From contig NZ_QLLK01000004.1 of assembly GCF_003259505.1 (NCBI RefSeq), forward strand, positions 1 through 64,000: DNA of 64,000 nucleotides, written 5' to 3'. The position numbers and the translations under genes are program-made. Positions 34,911 through 43,894 of this stretch are shown one piece after another. Within the stretch, counting starts at the first letter, position 1, and the number at the start of each line of letters is the position of its first letter. Source of the DNA: Algoriphagus yeomjeoni (GTDB taxonomy: Bacteria; Bacteroidota; Bacteroidia; Cytophagales; Cyclobacteriaceae). Under the pieces are notes generated by a model. That model saw nothing but the letters and a program-made list of their open reading frames with translations. It did no database searches and was not told the DNA's origin.

Positions 34911-35876
34911 CTATTCTTTCATTACTACAGTTTTTTCAATAAGATTTTTAGTAGGGGGCAGTGAGTTTAAATATCTATAAATTGCTCGTATATCTACCTC
35001 ATCCATCATTGCAAAGCTTGACCAAGGCATTGGAGTTCCCTCATGTACTAATCCAGATTTAAGACGAGTAACGAAAGAATCTTCATTCCATGTTGCTAAT
35101 AACCCCGTTTCTGGATCGGGTGTCAAATTTGGGGTAGTGAAAAAGGCATCCTTTTCTTCAAAAACTAATCCTCCGGAAAATTTGGGACCAAGAAATTCTC
35201 CACTTTTTAAATCCCTTGGTGAGTGGCAACCTGCACAATTGGCTACTGAATTGGCTAAATATTCGCCATATACAGCGGTGGCTTCTTGTTTAAGAGCCTT
35301 CTTCGGTGTGGCTCCTGGTTCTGTAGGCTTTATCATTCCAAATGCAAGGACAGCTTTACCAAGGAAGGTATAATCGGAGGCTTCTATTTTTTTGGATACA
35401 GGAGGTCTTGATCTTAGAAATGAAATGATAGCATTCAGATCTTCCTCAGTCATGTTCTCAAATGGCATGAAAGGAAACAATACTCTTCCGTCATGTCCCA
35501 CACCAAATCTCATCACTCGCGCAACTTCCTCATTTGTCAATGATCCTATTCCAGTTTCTACATCTGGCGTAAGATTTCTTGGCCTGAATATTCCCGGAGG
35601 AATTACTATTTCATTTCCACCTGCTAGCGGCACCAATTCTCCTGCGCTCATTGCATCGTAATCTTCAGGTGCAATATGGCATGTGGCACAATGTGCAGGT
35701 CCATAAATTAAATATTGTCCTCTTGCTAGTACAGTTGAGTCAGTGCTAACCGATACTGACGGGAATGGGGCATCATAAGATTTATTCCATGCAAAAGAGA
35801 CATAGGTAAATAATGCTACACAAATGAATAAAACACCTAAAACTAGGTAACCGAGAACTTTGAAGATTTTTTTCAT
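34911..35876 (-). CDS. Membrane-anchored dihaem cytochrome c
   Basis: I set the start at the ATG at 35876 (MKKIFKVLGYLVLGVLF); the open frame extends 59 codons further, but that part is a low-complexity hydrophobic tract without family match. The 321-residue protein has one N-terminal helix as membrane anchor or signal, then two class I cytochrome c domains with haem sites CATCH and CAGCH. Each domain ends in a GT/FMPF-type distal methionine segment (FPFMPFENM and GTPMPWSSFAMM). It resembles the electron-transfer cytochromes of alcohol and aldehyde dehydrogenases. No dehydrogenase lies beside it. Confidence 0.87.
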   Translation of the reverse strand: MKKIFKVLGYLVLGVLFICVALFTYVSFAWNKSYDAPFPSVSVSTDSTVLARGQYLIYGPAHCATCHIAPEDYDAMSAGELVPLAGGNEIVIPPGIFRPRNLTPDVETGIGSLTNEEVARVMRFGVGHDGRVLFPFMPFENMTEEDLNAIISFLRSRPPVSKKIEASDYTFLGKAVLAFGMIKPTEPGATPKKALKQEATAVYGEYLANSVANCAGCHSPRDLKSGEFLGPKFSGGLVFEEKDAFFTTPNLTPDPETGLLATWNEDSFVTRLKSGLVHEGTPMPWSSFAMMDEVDIRAIYRYLNSLPPTKNLIEKTVVMKE

Positions 35877-36184
35877 GGTACACTGAATTAAAAATTGAAG
35901 TGATGATAAAGAATGGTATTTCTTCCTACTAGGAAAAAGTATCCTGATTAAATCACTGTGACTAAAAATAGTGGCTTTTATTCTTGATGTTAACAGCATT
36001 AATATAAGTATAAAAAACAATAATAGTAATATATTAATCTTTGAAAAATACAACTATAAGCCTAGCAGTAAAACAATTCTAATATTGGAACAGTGAAAAT
36101 AGATGATACTCCAAAAATATTTTTCGTTTGAAATACCTAAAAAATACTTTGCAACACGACTGTTAAAGTTGCAGAAATTTGCCC
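35877..36184. other. Gene-free region upstream of the cytochrome c gene
   Basis: The 308 bases are strongly AT-rich. TATTTTTG on the minus strand at 36112-36119 is a possible -7 box, but it lies 236 bases from the start and no -33 element accompanies it. I see no RNA gene or small frame. Confidence 0.3.
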
Positions 36185-37036
36185 TTACTCGATGATAATT
36201 TGAGGGTCTTTTTGAAGGTAACCTAATGATTGAAGAAATTCATCCGTAGCTTCAACTGTCTGTTTATAATTTTCAAAATTGGCATAGTTAAAGAAACCAT
36301 GCGGTTGATCATCATACAAAATCAAATCACATCTATTGCCCACTTTTTCCATGACCATTTTATAATATTCAGCTGTAACTACTGGGATTAATGCGTCTTT
36401 GGTGCCAAGTAAAAACAGGGTAGGAGGAGCTCCAGACTTAATGTTATGAAGAGGCGAAAATTCTTTGAATTGGTCCCCAATTCGCTCGTATCCATAACCT
36501 CCCGGACCATTATCTATTACAGGATTAAATAAAACCAGCGCATTGGGAATGGGACTAATCGATAAATCATCTGTCGACTCATTATAACCGTCTATCAAAG
36601 CAGTGGCAGCAGCCAAATGCCCACCCGCAGAACCTCCAGATGCGATGATTTTATCTTGGTCAATATGGAATTTACCAGCATTTTCCCTCAAAAACCGGAT
36701 GGCGGATTTGGCGTCTTTTACAGATTCGTATGGACTAGTTTGATGCTGATTTCGGGTTCTATAGTCAATCAAAAAACAAACGATGCCTCTCTTAGAAAAG
36801 TAATCAGCTTGATGTTCAAATTGAGACCTACTGCCTGAATTCCATCCGCCGCCAAAAAAAAATACTAAGGCAGGATAATTTTCCTTATTTACCATTTGCT
36901 CAGGGTAATACACTTCCATAAATAGCTTAGTGGTATCAAGTTCTTTGTAGATAAAAGACTCTTGAGCTACGGAAATATGAATTGCTATGAAAATTAAGAA
37001 AATACTGATCAAAGAATTTCTCCTACACATCTCCAA
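36185..37036 (-). CDS. Secreted alpha/beta-hydrolase esterase
   Basis: The 283-residue protein has a signal peptide (to about residue 25, SVAQ) and an alpha/beta-hydrolase fold of the BD-FAE/carboxylesterase type. An oxyanion-hole segment FFFGGGWNSGSR sits at about 59-70 and the nucleophile elbow SGGSAGGH places the catalytic Ser at 136. GTKDALIPV and QPHGFF supply the Asp and His. Such enzymes deacetylate plant or algal polysaccharides, fitting a nearby GH29 fucosidase, though the two are separated by an acetyltransferase gene. Confidence 0.87.
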   Translation of the reverse strand: MEMCRRNSLISIFLIFIAIHISVAQESFIYKELDTTKLFMEVYYPEQMVNKENYPALVFFFGGGWNSGSRSQFEHQADYFSKRGIVCFLIDYRTRNQHQTSPYESVKDAKSAIRFLRENAGKFHIDQDKIIASGGSAGGHLAAATALIDGYNESTDDLSISPIPNALVLFNPVIDNGPGGYGYERIGDQFKEFSPLHNIKSGAPPTLFLLGTKDALIPVVTAEYYKMVMEKVGNRCDLILYDDQPHGFFNYANFENYKQTVEATDEFLQSLGYLQKDPQIIIE

Positions 37037-37063
37037 AACTTGTTTTAGTGGTTGAATTAATTT

Positions 37064-37513
37064 TTACACCTGAGTGGTCATTTCAATGTGTTCGATGCCA
37101 TCTTCTAAGTAAGTTTCTCCTGCATTTTCAAATCCCAGAGACTTATAGAATTCATTTAGATATGTTTGCGCTCCAATCCTTACAGTGCAGGAACCGTACT
37201 TTTCTGAAATAAAGGAAAGAGCGTCTTTCATCAACCTTCTTCCTGCGCCAGTACCTCGAGCTTTCATGTCGCTTACAACCCTGCCTATGGAAGGTTCATC
37301 AAAAGATGCACCTGCAGGTAGCACTCTTGAGTAGGCCACTAAAAAATCATCTGCCACGATCATCACATGGTCGGCTAATTGATCCTTATTATCAGCATCC
37401 TGAAAAACACAATTCTGCTCTACAACAAATACTTCATTACGAAGTCGGATAATAGCATACAACTCATGATTGCTGAGCTCTTCAAAAGGCTTTATTACTG
37501 TGGTTAATTCCAT
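37064..37513 (-). CDS. GNAT N-acetyltransferase, ElaA-like
   Basis: The 149-residue protein is a one-domain GNAT acetyltransferase. Its N-terminal half shows the ElaA pattern LYAIIRLRNEVFVVEQNCVF with the conserved Arg-x-Glu-Val-Phe-Val-Val-Glu-Gln core. The acetyl-CoA loop is SDMKARGTGAGRRLM. ElaA proteins are widespread but their substrate is unknown. It is part of a minus-strand cluster between the fucosidase and the esterase, with 33-base and 27-base gaps. Confidence 0.87.
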   Translation of the reverse strand: MELTTVIKPFEELSNHELYAIIRLRNEVFVVEQNCVFQDADNKDQLADHVMIVADDFLVAYSRVLPAGASFDEPSIGRVVSDMKARGTGAGRRLMKDALSFISEKYGSCTVRIGAQTYLNEFYKSLGFENAGETYLEDGIEHIEMTTQV

Positions 37514-37546
37514 CTATTTGTGTGTAATCGAATGGTGAAATCTACT

Positions 37547-38986
37547 TTATTCTGAAATGTAAGTCAGAACAATGGCAGGAGAATTTTTATGTTTTTGCTG
37601 AATGCTCTTAGGAATTGAAACCAAAGTTCTTCCATTTTCTGTTTTCCATTTTAGAGATTTACTCTCACCAAGAATGGTGATTTTACTTCCCTTTTTAGGA
37701 GGGTTAAGGCTCCAGGAGATAGTTTCTTCTAGTTTTTCATTCTCTTCCAACGGCAGCAAAGCATACATTTCTTTGGCTTTACCTTGAGTGAAATAAAGCT
37801 TTTCATCCTGAAAAGTATCGATTGCTCGGGTATTATAGATTCCAGCGCCATTTACTTCAAGCCACTTTCCAATTTCCTCCAATCTAGCAACTTGCTCAGG
37901 AAGGAAAAGACCATCAGCTGTTGGACCAACGCCAAGTAATAAATTTCCGCCTTTGGCGACGATTTCAATTAATAGATGAATGACTTTGCGAGATGGTTTA
38001 AACTTATCATTTGGCACATAGCCCCAAGCTCCGCCTAGGGTAATGCAGCTTTCCCATGGATCTGATGACATAGTTGCAGGAATTCCCTGCTCAGGAGTTC
38101 TGTAGTTTTCGAATGGTCCATGGACCGTGCGATCCACTATGAGTATTCCTTCTTGGTTATTTCTTACCATTTCAGCCACTTTCGGCATATTGATTTCCTG
38201 ATCAAAATCCGGAATCGGCGCCCCCCAACTTAGCACCTCTTCATTGACGGTGGATTTTGGTCTTACCCAGCCTCCGTCAAGCCAAAGAATATCTATATCA
38301 CCATAATTGGTCGTAATCTCATTAAGTTGATTGTGGGTGAACTGCACGTACTGATTCCATCTCCAAGGATGCTTTCGGATGTCATAATTTACATTTCGAT
38401 CCGGAGTAGCTCTGTAATCCCACCAATAATATTGGGAATGCCAATCAGGCTTAGAAAAATAAGCTCCAATCATCATACCTTTTTCCCGAAATGCTTCAAA
38501 CACATACTTCGCTACATCAGCTTTTGGGTTGTTTTTGAATGGCCCATTAGAAATTTTGTAGTCTGTAAACTGAGTGTCAAACATATTGAAGCCATCGTGA
38601 TGCTTGGTGGTAAAAACCACGTATTTCATACCGGCTTTCTCAGCTGCATTAGCCCATTGCGAGGGATCAAAACCAGTGGGATTAAACTTTTCACTTAAGC
38701 CCCAATACCATTTTTTATAATCCTCATAGCTCTGGGTGGTATCTTTTCTATTGATCCAGTCTTCATTGACTATACTCCAAGATTCTACTATTCCTGGTAC
38801 TGCATAGATTCCCCAATGGATCAAAATCCCAAACTTTTGATCTCTCCATTGCTCAAGTTTCTCGGCCACTTTTGGATCAGTGGGATATTCATATTCAGAA
38901 GAAGTAGGATGCAGCGTGTTCTGTGCTTTGGCTCCAAATGATATCACAATTAATAAAAGGAATAGCCAATTTAGTTTATTGGTCAT
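37547..38986 (-). CDS. Alpha-L-fucosidase, GH29
   Basis: This 479-residue secreted glycoside hydrolase removes alpha-linked fucose from glycans by a retaining mechanism. A signal peptide ends near residue 21 (GAKAQ). The barrel starts with WRDQKFGILIHWGIYAVPG at 47-65, followed by TTKHHDGFNMF with the substrate-binding His pair at about 129-130. The nucleophile is Asp237 in ILWLDGGW. A beta-sandwich C-terminal domain completes the fold. No SusC/SusD pair or other glycosidases are close, so it is not part of an obvious large utilisation locus. Confidence 0.93.
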   Translation of the reverse strand: MTNKLNWLFLLLIVISFGAKAQNTLHPTSSEYEYPTDPKVAEKLEQWRDQKFGILIHWGIYAVPGIVESWSIVNEDWINRKDTTQSYEDYKKWYWGLSEKFNPTGFDPSQWANAAEKAGMKYVVFTTKHHDGFNMFDTQFTDYKISNGPFKNNPKADVAKYVFEAFREKGMMIGAYFSKPDWHSQYYWWDYRATPDRNVNYDIRKHPWRWNQYVQFTHNQLNEITTNYGDIDILWLDGGWVRPKSTVNEEVLSWGAPIPDFDQEINMPKVAEMVRNNQEGILIVDRTVHGPFENYRTPEQGIPATMSSDPWESCITLGGAWGYVPNDKFKPSRKVIHLLIEIVAKGGNLLLGVGPTADGLFLPEQVARLEEIGKWLEVNGAGIYNTRAIDTFQDEKLYFTQGKAKEMYALLPLEENEKLEETISWSLNPPKKGSKITILGESKSLKWKTENGRTLVSIPKSIQQKHKNSPAIVLTYISE

Positions 38987-39092
38987 GGTAATTAAATAAA
39001 AGGAGGATTTAAGGAATGATCATTTCTAATGCTAAAGATAAAATGCTTAACAAGGCCTTACAAGTTTCCTAAATCAATTGAAGTATTTCATC

Positions 39093-39803
39093 TCACCAAT
39101 TATCATCATCCTCAGTTTTTCCTACATCAAGTTTATCAGTCTGGCCAAAAACCTCCTGTCCTTTCTCAGAAAGTGTCAAATGAATTCCGTTCAATTTCTT
39201 ATGAATTGCTTGTAAAGTTTCAAAATCAGGATGTTGAACATGGAAGGGTATACTAATCATGTTCTCTGCATTCTTCGAGAAAGGGGTTGGCGTTTCACTT
39301 CCAAAGAAGTAGGGCCAAAGCGTTTTTCCACAGCTGATTCCCCAGGTTGTAATGGCATAATTCTCCTCGTATTGCTGGAGGCGCTGGTTGATTTCTTCAA
39401 AAAACTGTTCAGATTCTCCCAGTCTTAATCGTGATCCGGCTCTGGATTTACCTTTGGTTTTGAGGTATTTAATCTGACTTTTTCCTTGTTTTTGGCGAAC
39501 CATGTAAGCACGGAAAACTTTATGATCCAGCATTTCACCATTATGAAAATAGCCAGTAACCGCTATGCCAGCTCGGATCATTACCAAAGCAAGATGGAAA
39601 TCATCTGTTTCAGAAAGAATTCCTGCCTCATTGGGAGACATATTCCAAGGAAGGGAAACCCGAACTAGCCAAGACTCAGAATCCGAAATTATCCACTGAT
39701 GTTTAGCCTTTTCATATGATGCCTCTAAACCCTGTCTATCGCTGAGCTCCAGAATCGACTGATACGTTTCAAGACTTATTAACTTTGGATTGCCGGAAAT
39801 CAT
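39093..39803 (-). CDS. Bacterial Vms1/VLRF1-like protein (candidate peptidyl-tRNA release factor)
   Basis: The 236-residue protein has an eRF1-like VLRF1 domain. The diagnostic stretch is AYMVRQKQGKSQ at about residues 99-110, followed by KSRAGSRLRLGE, closely matching the Vms1/ANKZF1 pattern of KQGGSQ then AGSxLRR. In Vms1 the glutamine (Gln110 here) works like that of the GGQ motif and cleaves peptidyl-tRNA on stalled large subunits. No zinc finger or other domain is attached. The gene is divergent from the HEAT-repeat gene by 48 bases. Function in ribosome rescue is inferred from the family, not shown. Confidence 0.7.
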   Translation of the reverse strand: MISGNPKLISLETYQSILELSDRQGLEASYEKAKHQWIISDSESWLVRVSLPWNMSPNEAGILSETDDFHLALVMIRAGIAVTGYFHNGEMLDHKVFRAYMVRQKQGKSQIKYLKTKGKSRAGSRLRLGESEQFFEEINQRLQQYEENYAITTWGISCGKTLWPYFFGSETPTPFSKNAENMISIPFHVQHPDFETLQAIHKKLNGIHLTLSEKGQEVFGQTDKLDVGKTEDDDNW

Positions 39804-39823
39804 AGCGGGGGAGGCTTTTCAAT

Positions 39824-39831
39824 TATATTTG
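39824..39831 (+). promoter_or_regulatory. Candidate -7 box for the HEAT-repeat gene
   Basis: TATATTTG matches TAnnTTTG fully and lies 20 bases before the start at 39852, which would leave a leader of about 15 bases. A -33 TTG is not clear. Confidence 0.4.
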
Positions 39832-39851
39832 CACAAATAAACCGAAAAATC

Positions 39852-40379
39852 ATGGACGAGGAAATCCAAAGCTTGATCAAGCGTATGAGCGATCCCAATG
39901 AAAAGGAAGCTTTTTATTTTGCAGATAAACTTGGGAAAAAGCTTGATGAAAGTGGTAGAGACGCGGTTATTGAGTTGGTTAAAGGCGATAATTGGGAGAT
40001 TTCTTACTTAGCTTGTCGTGCGCTTTCGCAATCTCCATTCAATGAGGAGTCGCTCGATGCGATTTTCGAAGCTATCAACGATAAGAAAAACAGAGCCCAT
40101 CAAGGCGCCTTCGTTCAGATTTTGGAGGAATTCGATTTGAGTTTGCGCTTTGTGGATATTTTTAGGGTTTTTCTTTTTGGCAACTTTAAGGCTCAGGCTT
40201 TAGCCAAAATGTATTTGGACGAGGTGGAGTTTGATATGACTCCGCGCACCCTTCGTAAAGCTGAGAAACATTGGAACCATTATTTACATAACCCAGAAGA
40301 TGAGGGAAGTCTTCAGTTGAAAAAATTAGAGGTTGAACCAATCTTAGTAGAAATTCGAGAATTATTTTCAGAAGAATAA
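39852..40379 (+). CDS. HEAT-repeat protein
   Basis: The 175-residue soluble protein consists of alpha-helical repeats. DAVIELVKGDNWEISYLACRALSQ and a following SLDAIFEAINDKKNRAHQGAFVQILEE pair fit HEAT motifs. There is no signal peptide, catalytic signature or membrane segment. HEAT repeats bind proteins, so an adaptor role is likely but the partner is unknown. It stands between the divergent VLRF1-like gene and a convergently unique plus-strand gene. Its stop codon falls at the beginning of the large inverted repeat at 40379-40429. Confidence 0.75.
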   Translation: MDEEIQSLIKRMSDPNEKEAFYFADKLGKKLDESGRDAVIELVKGDNWEISYLACRALSQSPFNEESLDAIFEAINDKKNRAHQGAFVQILEEFDLSLRFVDIFRVFLFGNFKAQALAKMYLDEVEFDMTPRTLRKAEKHWNHYLHNPEDEGSLQLKKLEVEPILVEIRELFSEE

Positions 40380-40429
40380 CAACATTCGCCTGATTTTTGT
40401 GTTTTTATAGTACAAAAAAGGAATGTTGT
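40379..40429 (+). repeat. Nested inverted repeat immediately before the gene at 40431
   Basis: The outer 9-base arms ACAACATTC (40379-40387) and GAATGTTGT (40421-40429) are perfect. Inside them TTTTTGT (40394-40400) pairs with ACAAAAA (40412-40418). The right outer arm ends one base before the ATG, and the left arm begins on the last base of the HEAT gene. It could be a repressor dyad or a hairpin that sequesters the start. No T tract follows, so it is not an ordinary terminator. Confidence 0.6.
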
Positions 40430-40430
40430 C

Positions 40431-41063
40431 ATGAGGAAAAAGGATGTTATTTGTCTGCACTCAAGTTTCTTCAAGGAAAATGGATTTGAATTAAATCAAT
40501 CGCAATTGTTCTTTGAGAAGGTTTTTCCCCATGGGAAACAGATAATTTACGTCCATTTTGTAGAAGGATCCGATGAAATTTGGGTTGAATATCACCTTGG
40601 AATTCGTATAAATGAAGTGGAAGAATTGGTGAAAAAGTTTCTTCCAACACCAATTGAATACGCTGATCAATCCATAACATTAATACAAACCCCGAACAAT
40701 TTGGGGAATTTTCACCCAAGAAAAATTAGGGTGTCAAATCCAAAGCAGTTGAGAGAATTAGTTTATTCAGTAGAAAATTTCTTTTTAACAACGGGTTTCA
40801 AATGGCTAGATCAAATGATAGATCCTATTATCCTTGAGCAGGAATTTTTGGATCATAAGGAAGATCCATTTGAATCTTTCAATATGGTGGAATCAGCTTT
40901 CCGATCAACTGCACTTAGTAAACTCTACAACCCAGAAGATTACCCTATCCTGCGACAGTCTTTTCTTGAGAAAATCAATTCTGAAGAAATGACACCTTTT
41001 ACAATAGCCGCTTTTCTTCAATTCCTGAATTACTTAGATAACTTTAATCCTGTTGCTGCTTAA
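40431..41063 (+). CDS. Unrecognised 210-residue protein
   Basis: I do not recognise the family. The protein is soluble with no signal or membrane segment. An N-terminal part (about 1-120) is rich in beta-strand and aromatic residues, with QIIYVHFVEGSDEIWVEYHLG. The C-terminal part is helical, ending in a segment with EEMTPFTIAAFLQFLNYLDNF. No catalytic motif is seen. It starts at ATG directly after the dyad and ends 3 bases before the end of the convergent HrpB gene. Codon use and clean start make it a real gene. Confidence 0.6.
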   Translation: MRKKDVICLHSSFFKENGFELNQSQLFFEKVFPHGKQIIYVHFVEGSDEIWVEYHLGIRINEVEELVKKFLPTPIEYADQSITLIQTPNNLGNFHPRKIRVSNPKQLRELVYSVENFFLTTGFKWLDQMIDPIILEQEFLDHKEDPFESFNMVESAFRSTALSKLYNPEDYPILRQSFLEKINSEEMTPFTIAAFLQFLNYLDNFNPVAA

Positions 41064-41066
41064 AGT

Positions 41067-43562
41067 TTAATTCTTCCTTTTCACACCTCTTACGGCTTCA
41101 GCAGATATTGGGTCTTCAGGCCATTCATGCTTTGGATACCGTCGTTTCAGTTCCTTTTTCACTTCAAAATACCCATTTTGCCAAAAGCTTTTCAGATCCT
41201 GAGTAAGCTGAACAGGTTTATATCCTGGTGAAAGCATCTCAATCAAGACATTTACTTTTCCATTGTTGACAGTCGGGGTTTCTAACAAACCAAAAAGCTC
41301 TTGAAGTCTAACAGCCAACAGAGGGATTTCTTCCTTTCGGTATTCCAGTTTTATTTTACTCCCAGATGGTACTTCAATACTCGCTGGTGCAAGCCTGTCT
41401 AATTCCTTTTGTTGCTCAAAATCAAGAGAATGCAACAATATTTGACTCAAGTTTAATTTTTTGAAATCATCATTTTTCTGAATTCCTTCCAAGTATGGTT
41501 TTATCCAATTTTCTGGATTTTCACAAAGTGATGCAACTGACCAGTTTGGCCAATTTTGATCAGGATACCATTGTTTTAAAGATTGTATCCGTAGGATCAA
41601 TTGCTCTACGTCCTCATTGAAATCAAGTAAATACTCACCTTCTTCGCGGATCGCTTCCAGGATTGCTTCGGTCACATCTCCTTCAGAATACTTTGCCAAT
41701 GGCCGCGTGCCTAGAATAATTGATCCAATCCGAATTTCAGAATGTGCCTGTAAGCCTCCTTTTTTTCTGTCCCATTTTAAGACTTCTTTTGTCTTTAACA
41801 TAGGCGCCAAATCTTTGGGATTGATCGGAGCAGCCATCCAGATTTTGCCCATTCCTTCCCGTGCATCCACATGAGCTACTGCTAGCCAAGATTCATGAGC
41901 CAAATCATCCTTATGTCCTATCTGAGCGATCTTTCCATTTGCCAATTGAAACTGGGCGTTATTTCCTGGGCGAGCTGCAGCGATGCGTTCAGGATAGGCA
42001 TAGGCTAGAAGCAGACCAGTTTGCCAAGGATCAACAGGGCTATTTTCTGGCTGAATAGAAAACATCCTGCGGTAAGATGCTGCCATCTTTTCTATTTTCT
42101 TAATCCTAGGAATACTGACATTATGCAGGCGGAATCTTCGAAGTGCTTCTATTCGTAGATTCAAATCCACACCGGCATCTGGCCCCAGCGGATCTCGCTC
42201 ATCCAAAATCGCGGCTATATCCGTCGCCAAACCAAGCTGATCAATCTCCTCTGCATTGATCAGCATGTGCGCGATTCGTGGATGAGTTGGCAGCTTATGA
42301 ACTTCCTTCCCGTGCGGGGTGAGCTCCCCATCTACTATTGCTTCTATGGATTCCAGTGTCTTTTCTGCCAAAGCTAATGTACCAGCCGGAGGGGGTGTTA
42401 GCCAAGTCATGGAACGGATGTCCTGCTTTCCCCAGGCTTTCATATCCAACACCAAACCAGTCAAATCTGCTTCCATCAATTCAGGTGTTCTATACTCATT
42501 CAGTTGATTTTGAATGGCTTGTGTCCAAAGTCTATAGCTGTGACCCGCGGTCAATCGACCAGCACGACCTGATCTTTGATCGGCTGAATCCTTGCTGATT
42601 CTATGCAAGACCAATCTTGACAAACCTGATCTTGGATCAAATCTGGATGATTTGGCGAAGCCTGAATCTACTACCACTTTTACTCCCTCGATAGTCAAAG
42701 AAGTTTCCGCAATATCTGTGGAAAGTACAATCTTTCTCTTTCCAGAAGGATGCGGCATGATCGCTCTATTCTGATCACCTGACGAAAGTTGACCGTAAAG
42801 TGGCAATACAAGATCGTCCGGAAGTGCTTTGCGTAAGATTTCCTGTGCCTTTCGGATTTCACCTTGACCAGGCAAAAACACCAAAAAATCTCCCTCATGA
42901 ACTTTGGTCAATGGAATAATCTGCCTTGCGGTATCTTCTCCAATCGAATATTGATCGACCTCGTTCATATAATTCACTTCCACAGGATACTGCCGACCCT
43001 TACTTTCGATTACGGTTGATCCGAGCAAACCAGAAAGCACTTTTGCATCTATGGTGGCAGACATAAGCAGGATTCTAAGATCAGGCCTTAGCACTTGCTG
43101 CACTTCCCGACAAAGGGCGAGAGCGACTTCAGAATGAAGGTTTCTCTCATGAAACTCATCAAAAATCACCAAACCCACATCTTCTAGGGCATTGTCTGAA
43201 TGAAGCATACGAGTCAATATTCCCTCAGTAATTACTTCCAATCTTGTGTTAGCAGATATAGCCGATTCGAATCGAATTCTGTAGCCAATCAGGTCTCCTA
43301 ATTTAGTATCAGTCATAGACGCCATGCGCTGAGCAATCGTCTTTGTCGCCAAACGCCTAGGTTCCAGCATGATGATCTTTTTGCCAGCCAGCCAGGGTTC
43401 ATCAAGCAAGGTCAAGGGAAGTAGCGTACTCTTTCCCGCACCCGGAGGGGCTTGGATGATCAGAGTGTTAGCAGAAGAAAGCTGGGATTTAACTTGAGGA
43501 ATAATCTCCGCTACCGGGAGGTCAAAAGAAGAAGGATCAAAATTTTCGAGCATGGGCTGCAA
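41067..43562 (-). CDS. hrpB: ATP-dependent helicase HrpB
   Basis: This DEAH-box helicase of 831 residues shows Walker A APPGAGKST at 38-46, the DExH box as DEFHERN, motif III SATID, and motif VI QRSGRAGR. After the two RecA-like domains come a ratchet/HA2-type region and the C-terminal HrpB domain with HEWPEDPISAEA near the end. HrpB is an RNA helicase of uncertain cellular role. The gene is monocistronic, running toward the gene at 40431. Confidence 0.93.
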   Translation of the reverse strand: MQPMLENFDPSSFDLPVAEIIPQVKSQLSSANTLIIQAPPGAGKSTLLPLTLLDEPWLAGKKIIMLEPRRLATKTIAQRMASMTDTKLGDLIGYRIRFESAISANTRLEVITEGILTRMLHSDNALEDVGLVIFDEFHERNLHSEVALALCREVQQVLRPDLRILLMSATIDAKVLSGLLGSTVIESKGRQYPVEVNYMNEVDQYSIGEDTARQIIPLTKVHEGDFLVFLPGQGEIRKAQEILRKALPDDLVLPLYGQLSSGDQNRAIMPHPSGKRKIVLSTDIAETSLTIEGVKVVVDSGFAKSSRFDPRSGLSRLVLHRISKDSADQRSGRAGRLTAGHSYRLWTQAIQNQLNEYRTPELMEADLTGLVLDMKAWGKQDIRSMTWLTPPPAGTLALAEKTLESIEAIVDGELTPHGKEVHKLPTHPRIAHMLINAEEIDQLGLATDIAAILDERDPLGPDAGVDLNLRIEALRRFRLHNVSIPRIKKIEKMAASYRRMFSIQPENSPVDPWQTGLLLAYAYPERIAAARPGNNAQFQLANGKIAQIGHKDDLAHESWLAVAHVDAREGMGKIWMAAPINPKDLAPMLKTKEVLKWDRKKGGLQAHSEIRIGSIILGTRPLAKYSEGDVTEAILEAIREEGEYLLDFNEDVEQLILRIQSLKQWYPDQNWPNWSVASLCENPENWIKPYLEGIQKNDDFKKLNLSQILLHSLDFEQQKELDRLAPASIEVPSGSKIKLEYRKEEIPLLAVRLQELFGLLETPTVNNGKVNVLIEMLSPGYKPVQLTQDLKSFWQNGYFEVKKELKRRYPKHEWPEDPISAEAVRGVKRKN

Positions 43563-43894
43563 AAATAGGATTTCTTGGGTAGAAAGGGAATTGTGGTAAT
43601 AGGTAAAATCTTTACCCTAAAAAGACTATCAATTTTAAATAGGAAATAAAAAAATAAGAACGTGACAGATTATCTTCTAAAAAAGATTCTTCAAGGTCAC
43701 TGTTCTAATAAAATCTAGGTATTTGAACTCATCCTGCAAAGAGGTCAATATTTGAATAAACGGGAACGCCTGATTACTAAATTTGAATGGTGCTAATGAG
43801 ACCGTTTATATAGATTATAGTGGGATTAGGGCTCAATTCGCCTATTTTTGGGTTGAATGAATGATGATTTTTAACTTTTAAAAGACTTAATAAA
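43563..43894. other. Intergenic region upstream of the FAD oxidoreductase
   Basis: The 332 bases between divergent genes contain two good -7 boxes on the plus strand and an imperfect palindrome GGTAAA/TTTACC near 43602-43617. No small gene or RNA structure was seen. Confidence 0.35.
43751..43785 (+). promoter_or_regulatory. Candidate promoter of the oxidoreductase-glycosyltransferase pair
   Basis: TTTG at 43751-43754 and TAAATTTG at 43778-43785 are spaced by 23 bases, the upper limit for TTG-N17-23-TAnnTTTG promoters. A second perfect -7 box, TATTTTTG, lies closer to the gene at 43843-43850 but has no -33 element. Confidence 0.4.
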
